Part shown: in pieces, positions 1 to 6,642 of the stretch
Layout: every line of letters begins with the position of its first letter
How positions within the stretch are numbered: the first letter of the stretch is position 1
Assembly: GCA_044433305.1 (NCBI GenBank)
Contig: JAWXTS010000040.1
Span: 1-15,043 of the forward strand
Direction: 5' to 3'
From: JAWXTS01 sp044433305
GTDB taxonomy: Bacteria > Bacteroidota > Bacteroidia > Bacteroidales > Rikenellaceae
Length of the DNA stretch: 15,043 nucleotides
The notes under the pieces: model-generated
The model's database searches: none
Told to the model about the DNA's origin: nothing
What the model saw: the letters and a program-made list of their open reading frames with translations, nothing else
Translations under genes and position numbers: made by a program

Positions 1-111
1 TGCGCCGGTCGCCATCTAAAGTAACAAGTTACTTTAATGCTGCCCCTCGACTTGCATGTGTTAGGCCTGCCGCTAGCGTTTATCCTGAGCCAGGATCAAA
101 CTCTCCATTGT
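1..111 (-). rRNA. rrs: 16S ribosomal RNA, 5' end (partial)
   Basis: Read on the minus strand, the segment begins near position 110 with the universal 16S start (AGAGTTTGATCCTGGCTCAG, positions 85-104) and continues with the conserved text that leads into helix V1. The V1 hairpin has a perfect TAAAGTAAC/GTTACTTTA stem, followed by a GGCGACCGGCGCA motif typical of Bacteroidales. Only the first ~110 nt are inside the window; the gene, and presumably the rest of the rrn operon, continues to the left. The exact mature 5' end (110-113) cannot be fixed from sequence alone. The taxonomic call from so short a fragment is reliable to order, not to family. Confidence 0.96.
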
Positions 112-226
112 ATAAAATTTATATAATATCGTTGAGTCCTGACTACTTATCTTTTTCCTAAAAGGAATTGTCTTGATAAATACTAAAAATTTCTTCTACA
201 TTTCTTTTCTTTGTAGATACCAGTAA

Positions 227-236
227 TTCAAAGAAC
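227..236 (-). promoter_or_regulatory. boxA-like antitermination site in the rRNA leader
   Basis: On the minus strand this reads GTTCTTTGAA, resembling the boxA element that recruits the NusB/NusE antitermination complex to rRNA transcripts. It lies about 115 nt before the 16S start and downstream of all three promoters, the expected place. A small inverted repeat follows it (TCTACA 195-200 with TGTAGA 212-217), and a second one (TTCCT/AGGAA, 155-159 and 163-167) lies closer to the 16S. Function is inferred from position and resemblance only. Confidence 0.55.
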
Positions 237-297
237 GTATATTAAGTTCTGTTTTTCTTAATCGTGTGTTTCGATAATTACAAACCGAAACGGACTG

Positions 298-329
298 CAA
301 AGATAAAGCAAAGTTTTTTAACTTCCAAA
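298..329 (-). promoter_or_regulatory. rRNA promoter P3 (proximal)
   Basis: The minus strand carries TTTG (326-329), a 20-nt spacer, then TATCTTTG (298-305). This matches the Bacteroidota housekeeping sigma consensus TTTG-N19/20-TAnnTTTG exactly. It is the promoter nearest the 16S gene and would give a leader of roughly 180 nt. Its -33 element and the bases from the -7 element downstream are shared with P2, 82 bp away. Confidence 0.85.
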
Positions 330-379
330 TATTTATTAAAAATATTTTGCATCCGAAAATTTGTAACCGAAACGGACTG

Positions 380-411
380 CAAATATAGCAGCTTTATTTC
401 TAACTTCCAAA
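380..411 (-). promoter_or_regulatory. rRNA promoter P2 (middle)
   Basis: The minus strand shows TTTG (408-411), a 20-nt spacer and TATATTTG (380-387), a full match to the Bacteroidota consensus. The sequence after the -7 box (CAGTCCGTTTCGGTT) is identical to that after P3, so transcripts from P2 and P3 should begin with nearly the same bases. Confidence 0.85.
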
Positions 412-483
412 TCTAAGGAGATAAAAAACGAATTATCTAAGAACCTTTGCACTAAAGAACACGTTTGTTCTGTATTGCGGGTG

Positions 484-514
484 CAAATATATGGACTTTT
501 TCTGACTATGCAAA
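484..514 (-). promoter_or_regulatory. rRNA promoter P1 (distal)
   Basis: The minus strand shows TTTG (511-514), a 19-nt spacer and TATATTTG (484-491). Upstream of it, up to about position 560, the sequence is rich in A- and T-tracts, which could act as an UP-like element (inference). Unlike P2 and P3, the downstream bases are unrelated to the other two promoters. Confidence 0.8.
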
Positions 515-570
515 CTTTTGGCGAACTTTTTTCACTATTAATGCAACATTTTTAATGAAAAAGAGGAAAC

Positions 571-586
571 CCTTATATATATAAGG
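571..586 (-). terminator. possible weak terminator after the membrane-protein gene
   Basis: CCTTATATATATAAGG is a perfect 16-nt palindrome just beyond the stop codon of the minus-strand gene ending at 596. It is A/T-rich, and on the minus strand the T-rich tract (TTTCCTCTTTTTC) is broken by Cs, so it is a poor match to a classic intrinsic terminator. If it fails, transcripts from the 1660-3291 ligase gene and its partner would run into the rRNA promoters. Confidence 0.35.
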
Positions 587-595
587 TGAAAAGGG

Positions 596-1639
596 CTAGA
601 ATTTGCTTTTCAGCCAGCGAGGGAACAGCAACGCCCCTGCAATGAGATAAGGATAAAATGTGACCAAACGCCACAAAAGAACAATGACTGCGACCGCTCC
701 AAGCTGCACTTCAGCAGATACATCTATCATATCAGCGCAATAGCGCGAGAATATCTCTTCGGCAAACCCGCTACCTCCCGGAGTTGGCATAACAAGCATC
801 ATTATCCACATAACCAGCTGACGCACAAACAATAAGAAGTGGTCTCCGACAGAAAACAGAGCCATAATAAGTGCGTTGGCTACTAAGTAGCGTGAGCTCC
901 ACGACACAAAAGTTGCTCCAAACGCGCTGGCCCAGAAACCCAAACCCTTGCTTTTAATCTCCTGAGAGCCTACGATAACCTCGTCGCCTGCATTTATCGC
1001 ATCATCGCGCCAACGTCGCAGAGGGCGCAGAGAAAACAATTTAACAAAGATATACTTTATGGTCTTAGGGTTTTTGAACAGACCATAAGATATGAGTAAT
1101 GTATAAAGCAGCTTGAGAGAATAGCCAGTAAAAGCAAACACAACAAGTGAGCGCGAGAGAACTCCGCCAGCACTCATAGGCTGCATGAATGTGTCCCAGC
1201 CGATAAGAGACACCATCAGCGGGAACATAATCACGAAATATAATTCATCGAGAAAGGAGGTAAGCAGCACCATGGTTGAGCTACGGCCCACACTAATGCC
1301 CTCCTTATGTATATAGACCACGGCCACGCTCGTACCTCCGATAGCCGAAGGTGTGATGGCCGAGGTAAATTCCCACAAGAGGATAACCCTCAGAGACTGC
1401 ATCCAGCTCAGCTCGCCCTGCGAGATACATTTCAATCGCGCCACATAGCCTGCATCGCGACCGAGCATACACAGCACCGCCACAAAGAGCCATGCGACAG
1501 AGGTCCATGTAAAGTCAACATATCCAAAGACACTGGCATCAAAATTCCTATACATCATATATCCAACCACACCGAGTCCGATTATGGTTGGATATATTAT
1601 ATTGGAAACTTTAATCCTTCTGATAGACTCTGGAATCAT
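596..1639 (-). CDS. LPG-synthase-type flippase-domain integral membrane protein
   Basis: A 347-residue multi-pass membrane protein of the family annotated as lysylphosphatidylglycerol synthase transmembrane region (PF03706/UPF0104-like). About eight hydrophobic segments can be seen (approx. residues 13-30, 45-60, 83-103, 121-147, 160-187, 233-262, 266-286 and 313-340). The family-like core SAITPSAIGGTS (93-104), the charged-polar DELYF stretch inside the fourth membrane segment, and MPTPGGSGFAEE (284-295) near the C-terminus support the call. The soluble C-terminal aminoacyl-transfer domain of true MprF is absent, so it probably does not make lysyl-PG itself; a lipid translocation or transport role is inference. 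It starts at an ATG 20 nt after the acyl-CoA ligase stop, so the two are likely co-transcribed. Its substrate cannot be told from the sequence. Confidence 0.85.
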   Translation of the reverse strand: MIPESIRRIKVSNIIYPTIIGLGVVGYMMYRNFDASVFGYVDFTWTSVAWLFVAVLCMLGRDAGYVARLKCISQGELSWMQSLRVILLWEFTSAITPSAIGGTSVAVVYIHKEGISVGRSSTMVLLTSFLDELYFVIMFPLMVSLIGWDTFMQPMSAGGVLSRSLVVFAFTGYSLKLLYTLLISYGLFKNPKTIKYIFVKLFSLRPLRRWRDDAINAGDEVIVGSQEIKSKGLGFWASAFGATFVSWSSRYLVANALIMALFSVGDHFLLFVRQLVMWIMMLVMPTPGGSGFAEEIFSRYCADMIDVSAEVQLGAVAVIVLLWRLVTFYPYLIAGALLFPRWLKSKF

Positions 1640-1659
1640 CGGCTATGACATAGTTTGCA

Positions 1660-3291
1660 CTACTTTTTAGAGGTATCTTTATTCTTTTTTTGATATATGA
1701 AGCGTTTAATCTTGTGCGTTGGCGTCTTCTCGAATCCGTCAGACATTTCTTCGACGGTTGATATGCGCGAGAATCTATTAACCTTAGAGTTGACATAAGT
1801 TACTATCTCTCTTTTCACATCCTCCATCTTCTCTTGAAATTCGTCCTTCATATCGCGGTATCGCTTCTCCAACTCCTCGGTATCGAAGTGAACCAAGGCG
1901 ATAAGCTGGCCCTGCTCCTCCTTAACCATTGATTCTGTTACTAACTTATGGCCATTGAGTACATGCTCGATTTCCTCTGGATAGATATTTTCACCACTAG
2001 GGCCTAGAATCATATTGCTCAAACGACCCTTAACAAATATGAAGCCATCCTTATCTACAACAACCAGATCGCGCGTACGGAACCAGCCGTCCTCAGTAAG
2101 GACCTCTTTTGTAGCTTCAGGGTTTTTATAGTATCCCATCATAATGGCAGGGGTCTTAACAACAAGCTCTCCCTCGCCAGTAATAGGGTTGATATTATCA
2201 AGACGATACTCAACTTCCTTAAGTATTGGACCTGTCGACTCTATGCGTTTCTCCATTGTAGCCGTGCGGCCAGCAACAAGAGGTGCCGTCTCAGTAAGGC
2301 CATAGCCTATGCCGTAAGGAAAGTTAGCCTCTTTCAGAAATTTATCAACCACAGGGTCTACCTTTGCACCTCCAATGGCGAAGAACCTCATACGTCCACC
2401 GAAGAACTGCATAAGTTTCTTGCCTGCGCGGTGATGAATAAACTTACGCGTAGGGGCAAAGTTATATATAGCACTCAAGAATTTATTAGCTGTGAATGGT
2501 GCAAGAATCTGTGAACGATACATCTTCTCCATGATAAGAGGCACGGTAAGCATCATGGTAGGACGCTCCTTGGCCAGCGCGCTCTTAAGCACCGAGGCGG
2601 TAGGAGGCTTCTCTAGATAGCACACCGAAGCTCCAGCTGCAAATGGATACAACAGACCTAACGAACATTCGTAGGTGTGTGAGAGTGGCAGTACCGAAAC
2701 CATAACATCGTCAGGATTAGCATCTTGTATACCAAACAACATATCAACCTGAGCACAAAGACTCTTATGGCTGTGCATAACACCCTTAGGGCTTGAAGTA
2801 GTGCCCGAAGTGTAGATTATAGCGGCCAAAGACTCTGGGTATATCTCTCCGCTAAGGTCTGTTGGCGTTGTGTCGGTCGAGCTAAGAACTGCAAATGTCA
2901 CAGCACGAATAACAACATTCAAACTTTTAACAGTCTCTTTAGATACTTTCTGGTAGAGCTTATCTGAAACTATCAATGCCTTGGCCTCTGAGTGTGCTAT
3001 GATTTTATCCACCTCTGCCGGAGCAAAGTCAGGTAATATAGGTACAACCACAAGGCCACTTATTGTTATGGCAAAGTAGCTAACACCCCAGTTGGGCATG
3101 TTGCTAGAAAGCAGAACTACTTTGTCACCCTGCTCCAAACCTGAGTTTGATAAAATATTAATCAGGTTATCTACTCTATTTGCAAAATCACTATATGTAA
3201 GTGTTTCGACATCCAATATAGCAGATACTCTGCGATCAGCAAAATTCGTAATGCTGTTATTGTATAATTCTTTTAGTGTTCTTAACGCCAT
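1660..3291 (-). CDS. AMP-forming acyl-CoA ligase (long-chain fatty-acid-CoA ligase-like)
   Basis: A 543-residue member of the ANL adenylating enzymes, which activate a carboxylic acid with ATP to an acyl-AMP and transfer it to CoA. Numbers below count from the ATG. The P-loop IIYTSGTTSSPKGVMHSH is at about 158-175, the A5 motif GYGLTETAP at 329-337, the hinge-region VKGR at about 420-423, ENIYPEEIE at about 434-442, and the catalytic lysine of the A10 motif TPTHKIKR near residue 527. All are present, so it is probably active. One oddity is FRTRDL in the A7 region where family members usually have TGD. A start three bases earlier at TTG (3294) is possible, but the ATG at 3291 is preferred. Length and motifs fit long-chain fatty acyl-CoA synthetases; the precise chain length is not determinable. 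It is transcribed ahead of the membrane-protein gene. Confidence 0.88.
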   Translation of the reverse strand: MALRTLKELYNNSITNFADRRVSAILDVETLTYSDFANRVDNLINILSNSGLEQGDKVVLLSSNMPNWGVSYFAITISGLVVVPILPDFAPAEVDKIIAHSEAKALIVSDKLYQKVSKETVKSLNVVIRAVTFAVLSSTDTTPTDLSGEIYPESLAAIIYTSGTTSSPKGVMHSHKSLCAQVDMLFGIQDANPDDVMVSVLPLSHTYECSLGLLYPFAAGASVCYLEKPPTASVLKSALAKERPTMMLTVPLIMEKMYRSQILAPFTANKFLSAIYNFAPTRKFIHHRAGKKLMQFFGGRMRFFAIGGAKVDPVVDKFLKEANFPYGIGYGLTETAPLVAGRTATMEKRIESTGPILKEVEYRLDNINPITGEGELVVKTPAIMMGYYKNPEATKEVLTEDGWFRTRDLVVVDKDGFIFVKGRLSNMILGPSGENIYPEEIEHVLNGHKLVTESMVKEEQGQLIALVHFDTEELEKRYRDMKDEFQEKMEDVKREIVTYVNSKVNRFSRISTVEEMSDGFEKTPTHKIKRFIYQKKNKDTSKK

Positions 3292-3314
3292 CAAAATTGT
3301 ATTTAAATAGTTGG

Positions 3315-3322
3315 CAAAAATA
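3315..3322 (-). promoter_or_regulatory. probable -7 box for the acyl-CoA ligase gene
   Basis: The minus strand reads TATTTTTG, matching TAnnTTTG, 23 nt before the ATG at 3291. No clear TTTG -33 partner stands 19-20 nt upstream, so only half of the consensus is present. Confidence 0.45.
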
Positions 3323-3385
3323 GATATATAAAACCATATTTTGCACTAATAAAACGTAAAATTAGCATTTATTCTTATAAAACCC

Positions 3386-3393
3386 TACTTTTG
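3386..3393 (+). promoter_or_regulatory. -7 box of the queG promoter
   Basis: TACTTTTG matches the Bacteroidota -7 consensus, and the ATG of queG is 21 nt further on. The -33 element is weak (TTAG at 3362-3365). Because transcription should begin near 3400, a TTG at 3391 that would extend the reading frame by eight codons lies within the promoter and is unlikely to be translated. Confidence 0.6.
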
Positions 3394-3414
3394 AGCATAA
3401 TTTCAAACATTAAT

Positions 3415-4305
3415 ATGTTAAATATTTGTAAAGAAGCGGTAGATCTAGGGTTTAGTGTTGCAGCCGTGGTCCATCCTCGGTCTCTAGCATCCAAGTACGG
3501 ACCCATACTTGAGCATCGTATAAATAACGACTACGATGAGCAAATCGCATACATGCGCCGCAATCTTGACAAAAGACTCGACCCTCGACTACTATTCGAG
3601 GGCGCACGCTCGATAGTGGTGTGTGGACTAAGCTCAGCCAACCTCCCATTCGACAAGGGAACCCAAGCACGCATAGCGAGCTATGGACTCTGCCGCGACT
3701 ACCATATAATAATCAAAGAACTACTTTTTAAGCTTGCCGAAAAGCTCAAAGAAGCCTACCCCCGAGCCAATTTCCGCGCCTTTGTCGACACGGCACCCCT
3801 GCTCGAAAAAGCATGGGCCGTAGAAGCTGGACTAGGATACATAGGTCGCAACTCACTGCTTATAAACAAAGAACATGGCACACGGCTGTTTCTGGGAGAA
3901 CTCATAACAGATATCCAGCTGCCAGAGACAAACCTCACGCCAACAACCATAAGTTGCAATAATTGCACCGCATGTGTTGACAACTGCCCCACGGGAGCAA
4001 TAAAAATGGATGGCAGCATGGACTCGCGCCTGTGCATATCGCGACGAACAATAGAGAAACAAGATATACCTTATAATAATAGGGAACTTTCAGGATGGAT
4101 ATTCGGATGCGAGCTATGCCAGCAGGTGTGCCCACACAACATAGACATCACCAAGCCTCTAACCCCCATGTTCCAACTGCTATGCCCTGCCCCACCATCA
4201 AAGCAGCAATGGCTAGAGATGAGCACAGAGCAATTTAATGCAGTATTCAAGCACTCGCCACTAAAGCGCAGCGGGCTTGAGCGCATCAAGAAAGCACTAG
4301 AATAA
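3415..4305 (+). CDS. queG: epoxyqueuosine reductase
   Basis: QueG reduces epoxyqueuosine in tRNA to queuosine, the last step of the queuosine pathway, using cobalamin and two [4Fe-4S] clusters in the cytoplasm. The ATG gives 296 residues. Visible are the FVDTAPLLEKAWA motif with the catalytic aspartate (D125), GLGYIGRNSLLI next to it, the first ferredoxin-type motif CNNCTACVDNCP (C181, C184, C187, C191) and the second cysteine set (C207, GCELCQQVCP with C232, C235, C239). All eight cluster cysteines are in place. The protein is shorter than E. coli QueG (about 380) because most of the C-terminal HEAT-like region is missing; short versions are usual in this phylum as far as I know. An upstream TTG (3391) would add eight residues but overlaps the promoter. 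No other queuosine gene is adjacent. Confidence 0.95.
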   Translation: MLNICKEAVDLGFSVAAVVHPRSLASKYGPILEHRINNDYDEQIAYMRRNLDKRLDPRLLFEGARSIVVCGLSSANLPFDKGTQARIASYGLCRDYHIIIKELLFKLAEKLKEAYPRANFRAFVDTAPLLEKAWAVEAGLGYIGRNSLLINKEHGTRLFLGELITDIQLPETNLTPTTISCNNCTACVDNCPTGAIKMDGSMDSRLCISRRTIEKQDIPYNNRELSGWIFGCELCQQVCPHNIDITKPLTPMFQLLCPAPPSKQQWLEMSTEQFNAVFKHSPLKRSGLERIKKALE

Positions 4306-4338
4306 AACGCCTCAGCAACAAATCATGAAATAATTTCC

Positions 4339-4346
4339 TATCTTTG
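4339..4346 (+). promoter_or_regulatory. -7 box of the DUF2807 lipoprotein gene
   Basis: TATCTTTG fits TAnnTTTG and lies 23 nt before the ATG. No TTTG is seen at the matching -33 distance, so the element is supported by its -7 half and its spacing to the start codon. Confidence 0.6.
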
Positions 4347-4369
4347 CCCTCAAATTAAAACACAACAAT

Positions 4370-5080
4370 ATGAAACGATTACTACTTCTACTAGCAGCAA
4401 TAGTGCTATTATCATCCTGCCAACATGTTGATGCCGAAGGGCCAATAACAACAAAATACCATTCATTTTCAACCATATCCTCATGCGTGAGTGTCAGCTC
4501 AGGGATAGAGCTTATACTATCTGACGACATCGACCCCGGCACCATCATCATCGAAACAAACCAGAACATACACAGCTACGTCAACGTCTCAAACTCAAGC
4601 AGCCGCACATCACTAAGCCTCAACAGCTTTACCATATATGATGACGACATTGTAGTCAGGGCCTACGGCTCCTCAAAACAATACAACAACATATATGCCT
4701 CAGGTGCATCGAGCGTATATATCGAGGGGCTGAATGTTGCCTTCGACAATTTTGACCTCGACCTTAGCGGTGCTTCATATTTTAATGGTATGGTATTCGC
4801 CTTCGACGACTTCAGGGTAGACATCTCGGGTGCCTCAACAGCCGACATCTACGGATGGTCAACACGCTGCTTTCTGGATGTGTCAGGGGCCAGCAGATTC
4901 TATGGCATAAACTTCAAATGTGACGAGCTAGATGTAGATATGTCGGGAGCTAGCAACGCCTACATATATGTATATGACTATATATCAGGAGATCTAGAGG
5001 GTGCCTCATCTCTGAGATACAGCGGCTCCCCATACATCAACGCCTACACCAGCGGCGGCTCAACAATAAGTCGCTACTAA
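4370..5080 (+). CDS. DUF2807-type (GIN domain) beta-repeat lipoprotein
   Basis: A 236-residue predicted lipoprotein. Residues 1-17 are a lipoprotein signal peptide with a run of leucines and lipobox LSSC, putting the lipid on C17. The mature part matches the DUF2807/putative auto-transporter adhesin head GIN pattern. The C-terminal half holds six SGAS/EGAS-type turns plus a GGS, spaced roughly 17-26 residues apart (for example LSGASYF, ISGASTAD, VSGASRFY, MSGASNAY), alternating with hydrophobic-acidic strands, as expected for a right-handed parallel beta-helix. Such proteins are common in Bacteroidota, but a molecular function is not established. It has its own promoter, and no partner gene is evident. 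An outer-membrane or periplasmic location is inferred from the lipobox. Confidence 0.85.
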   Translation: MKRLLLLLAAIVLLSSCQHVDAEGPITTKYHSFSTISSCVSVSSGIELILSDDIDPGTIIIETNQNIHSYVNVSNSSSRTSLSLNSFTIYDDDIVVRAYGSSKQYNNIYASGASSVYIEGLNVAFDNFDLDLSGASYFNGMVFAFDDFRVDISGASTADIYGWSTRCFLDVSGASRFYGINFKCDELDVDMSGASNAYIYVYDYISGDLEGASSLRYSGSPYINAYTSGGSTISRY

Positions 5081-5136
5081 CGCGCAAACCGCGTGTATAT
5101 AGTGAGCCTCTATATGCTAATAGAACGTAGTTGAGA

Positions 5137-5196
5137 ACCCAAACCTCTACTATCTCCGTCGGCCTGCGACCACACAAAGTGTGGGACAGTTAGGGG
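5137..5196. repeat. structured intergenic repeat, copy 1
   Basis: A 60-nt self-complementary element. CCACAC (5170-5175) pairs with GTGTGG (5179-5184) over an AAA loop, GTC (5158-5160) can pair with GAC (5185-5187), and CCTCTA (5144-5149) can pair with TAGGGG (5191-5196) with one G-U. It is nearly repeated at 5228-5288. The preceding ~37 nt also resemble the bases before copy 2, so the true unit may be about 90 nt. No coding potential is seen. Confidence 0.8.
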
Positions 5197-5227
5197 TAAG
5201 CAGTCACTATCTATAACCTAATTTAGT

Positions 5228-5288
5228 ACCCAAACCTTCTACTATCCCCGTCGGCCTGCGACCGCACAGAGTGTGGGACTGATAGGGG
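5228..5288. repeat. structured intergenic repeat, copy 2
   Basis: A second copy, offset by 91 nt, with about 51 of 60 aligned positions identical and one inserted T. The inner stem changes from CCACAC/GTGTGG to CCGCAC/GTGTGG, which keeps pairing through a G-U, and the outer arm CTTCTA still pairs with TAGGGG. A further fragment of the core, GGCCTGCGACCG, occurs at 5325-5336. The kind of element (REP-like DNA repeat, RNA structure or other) is unknown. Confidence 0.8.
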
Positions 5289-5338
5289 GGGCACATATAT
5301 AATCAAAACAAACTAGAGTATTCAGGCCTGCGACCGAC

Positions 5339-5379
5339 AAACAAAGAACCCAGCATACAAAATGCTGGGTTCTTTGTTT
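5339..5379. terminator. bidirectional intrinsic terminator
   Basis: A perfect 18-bp stem: 5339-5356 pairs with 5362-5379 around the loop ACAAA. The core is AACCCAGCAT/ATGCTGGGTT, with A/T-rich flanks giving T-rich 3' ends on both strands (TTCTTTGTTTAT on plus, TTCTTTGTTTGT on minus). It sits between converging genes, 22 nt beyond the GH57 stop, and can end both the lipoprotein transcript and the glycogen cluster transcript. Confidence 0.9.
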
Positions 5380-5400
5380 ATATTCGACTTGCAATCAGCC

Positions 5401-6621
5401 TTAGGCTGTTACAGCTTTTTTCTTTCTAGCTGGTTTCTTTTTAGATTTCTCCTCAACAACAGATTCGAAGTCGCTCAATACATTCATATAATTGATAAAC
5501 GCATCGTAAGGAGAATCATAAGGGTTGAAGTAGCTATGTACATCACCGTCTGAGAACCACTTAGTGGCCATATAGTAGAAGTGGTCTGAGTTCTGCATAA
5601 AACGCCATACATAGTCAACGTCTGCATCCTTAGCAGCATCAACCTTTTCTTTCAAGGCATACAACTTGCTGAAAGCCTCATTCTGAAGGTCATTACCCAA
5701 CCATGCAGTGACGTCTCTCTCCTCGTCAGCCCATGAAGAAGCGTGAGGAACATGGAACACAGCCACTGGCTGGTAACGCTCGACAGCCTCAGATGGAGTA
5801 ACAAAATCAAGCTCGTCGCAGTTGATAATACCCTCTGGCAAGTGTTTCATAAACTCAAAGATACCTGTCTCCTCGCTATTGTGCTCTCCGAAAGTCTCGT
5901 AGTCCATAAACAAGTTAACCACATCGCCAGTCTCCTGCTTCAATGAATCAACAAACTTGTCTACTGTAAGTGGCCAGCCGCCCCAACCTTGGTCAGCAAA
6001 GCGGAAAGAAATGTCATCGCTAAGTCTGAAGTTGCGCAAAAGAACTTTCACCTTCTGGTCGCTAGCGCAAGCATAGATAAAATCTGGACTCTTCCATCCT
6101 AGAATATGTTTTGCACCCTCAGCCAAGATAGTCTTGAAACCTAGGTTTGACACCATCTCGGCAATATTATCAGAATATATAAGCTCTGTATTTCTGAATA
6201 CTGTTGGTTTAACACCAAACTCGGCCTTGATAGTTTTTGCATGCAGAGCAACCTCTTTAGCAAACTCATTCTCGTCTGTCAAAGATGACAACGAGTGAGA
6301 ATAAGTCTCGCACAAGAACTCTACACAGCCTGTTTTGGCTAGTTCGCGGAAGCTCTCCAACACCTCTGGAGTATACATCTTAAACTGCTCTATGGCTGCA
6401 CCTGTAATAGAGAAGCTGACTTTAAACTTTCCGTCATATTTTTTGATATTCTCTAAAAGCAGAGCATTCATTGGCAAGTAGCAGCACTGCGCTATCTTCT
6501 GCATAATAGAGCGATTTGTGAAATCGTCAAGATAATTACGGTCCCAACCCATATTAAAGAAGCGATATTTCTTTAGTCTAAGCGGTTGATGAACCTGAAA
6601 ATACATACACACACTCTTCAT
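5401..6621 (-). CDS. glycoside hydrolase family 57 (alpha-amylase/glucanotransferase type)
   Basis: A 406-residue GH57 enzyme acting on alpha-1,4-glucans by a retaining mechanism. The five-region signature of GH57 is largely visible: HQPLR (11-15), ETYSHSL (105-111), FRNTELIY (142-149) with the predicted nucleophile E146, and LFMDYETFGEHN (237-248) with the predicted acid/base D240. No signal peptide is present, so it is cytoplasmic. The C-terminus (about 390-406) is a lysine-rich tail (KSKKKPARKKK) outside the catalytic fold. It is last in the cluster after the debranching enzyme and the glycosyltransferase, 21 nt from the latter, and just before the bidirectional terminator. Whether it hydrolyses or transfers glucan chains cannot be read from the sequence. 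Confidence 0.9.
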   Translation of the reverse strand: MKSVCMYFQVHQPLRLKKYRFFNMGWDRNYLDDFTNRSIMQKIAQCCYLPMNALLLENIKKYDGKFKVSFSITGAAIEQFKMYTPEVLESFRELAKTGCVEFLCETYSHSLSSLTDENEFAKEVALHAKTIKAEFGVKPTVFRNTELIYSDNIAEMVSNLGFKTILAEGAKHILGWKSPDFIYACASDQKVKVLLRNFRLSDDISFRFADQGWGGWPLTVDKFVDSLKQETGDVVNLFMDYETFGEHNSEETGIFEFMKHLPEGIINCDELDFVTPSEAVERYQPVAVFHVPHASSWADEERDVTAWLGNDLQNEAFSKLYALKEKVDAAKDADVDYVWRFMQNSDHFYYMATKWFSDGDVHSYFNPYDSPYDAFINYMNVLSDFESVVEEKSKKKPARKKKAVTA

Positions 6622-6642
6622 AGTTCTATATTTTATTATTAT

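Larger units (their letters stand above)
283..412. repeat. 82-bp-offset duplication containing rRNA promoters P2 and P3
   Basis: Positions 283-330 and 365-412 are two copies of the same 48-bp block. A 19-nt end (283-301 and 365-383) and a 12-nt end (319-330 and 401-412) are identical, while the 17 nt between them have diverged. The conserved ends coincide with the -7/start region and the -33 element; the divergent part is the promoter spacer. This looks like an old promoter duplication kept by selection on contact sites. Confidence 0.85.

Noticed and set aside
1307..1648. Plus-strand open frame of 113 codons opposite the membrane-protein gene
   Set aside because: It lies fully antisense to a clear membrane protein, its translation has low hydrophobic order and shows no family motif, and it has no promoter of its own.
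3391..3414. Eight-codon N-terminal extension of QueG from TTG
   Set aside because: The TTG is inside the -7 box, so it should not be transcribed.
5137..5288. The tandem repeats as a CRISPR array
   Set aside because: Only two copies of 60 nt, imperfect, and no cas genes; repeats that long with one roughly 31-nt gap do not fit CRISPR.
5081..5340. Remnant of an insertion sequence
   Set aside because: No transposase fragment, terminal inverted repeats or target duplication could be seen around the repeats.
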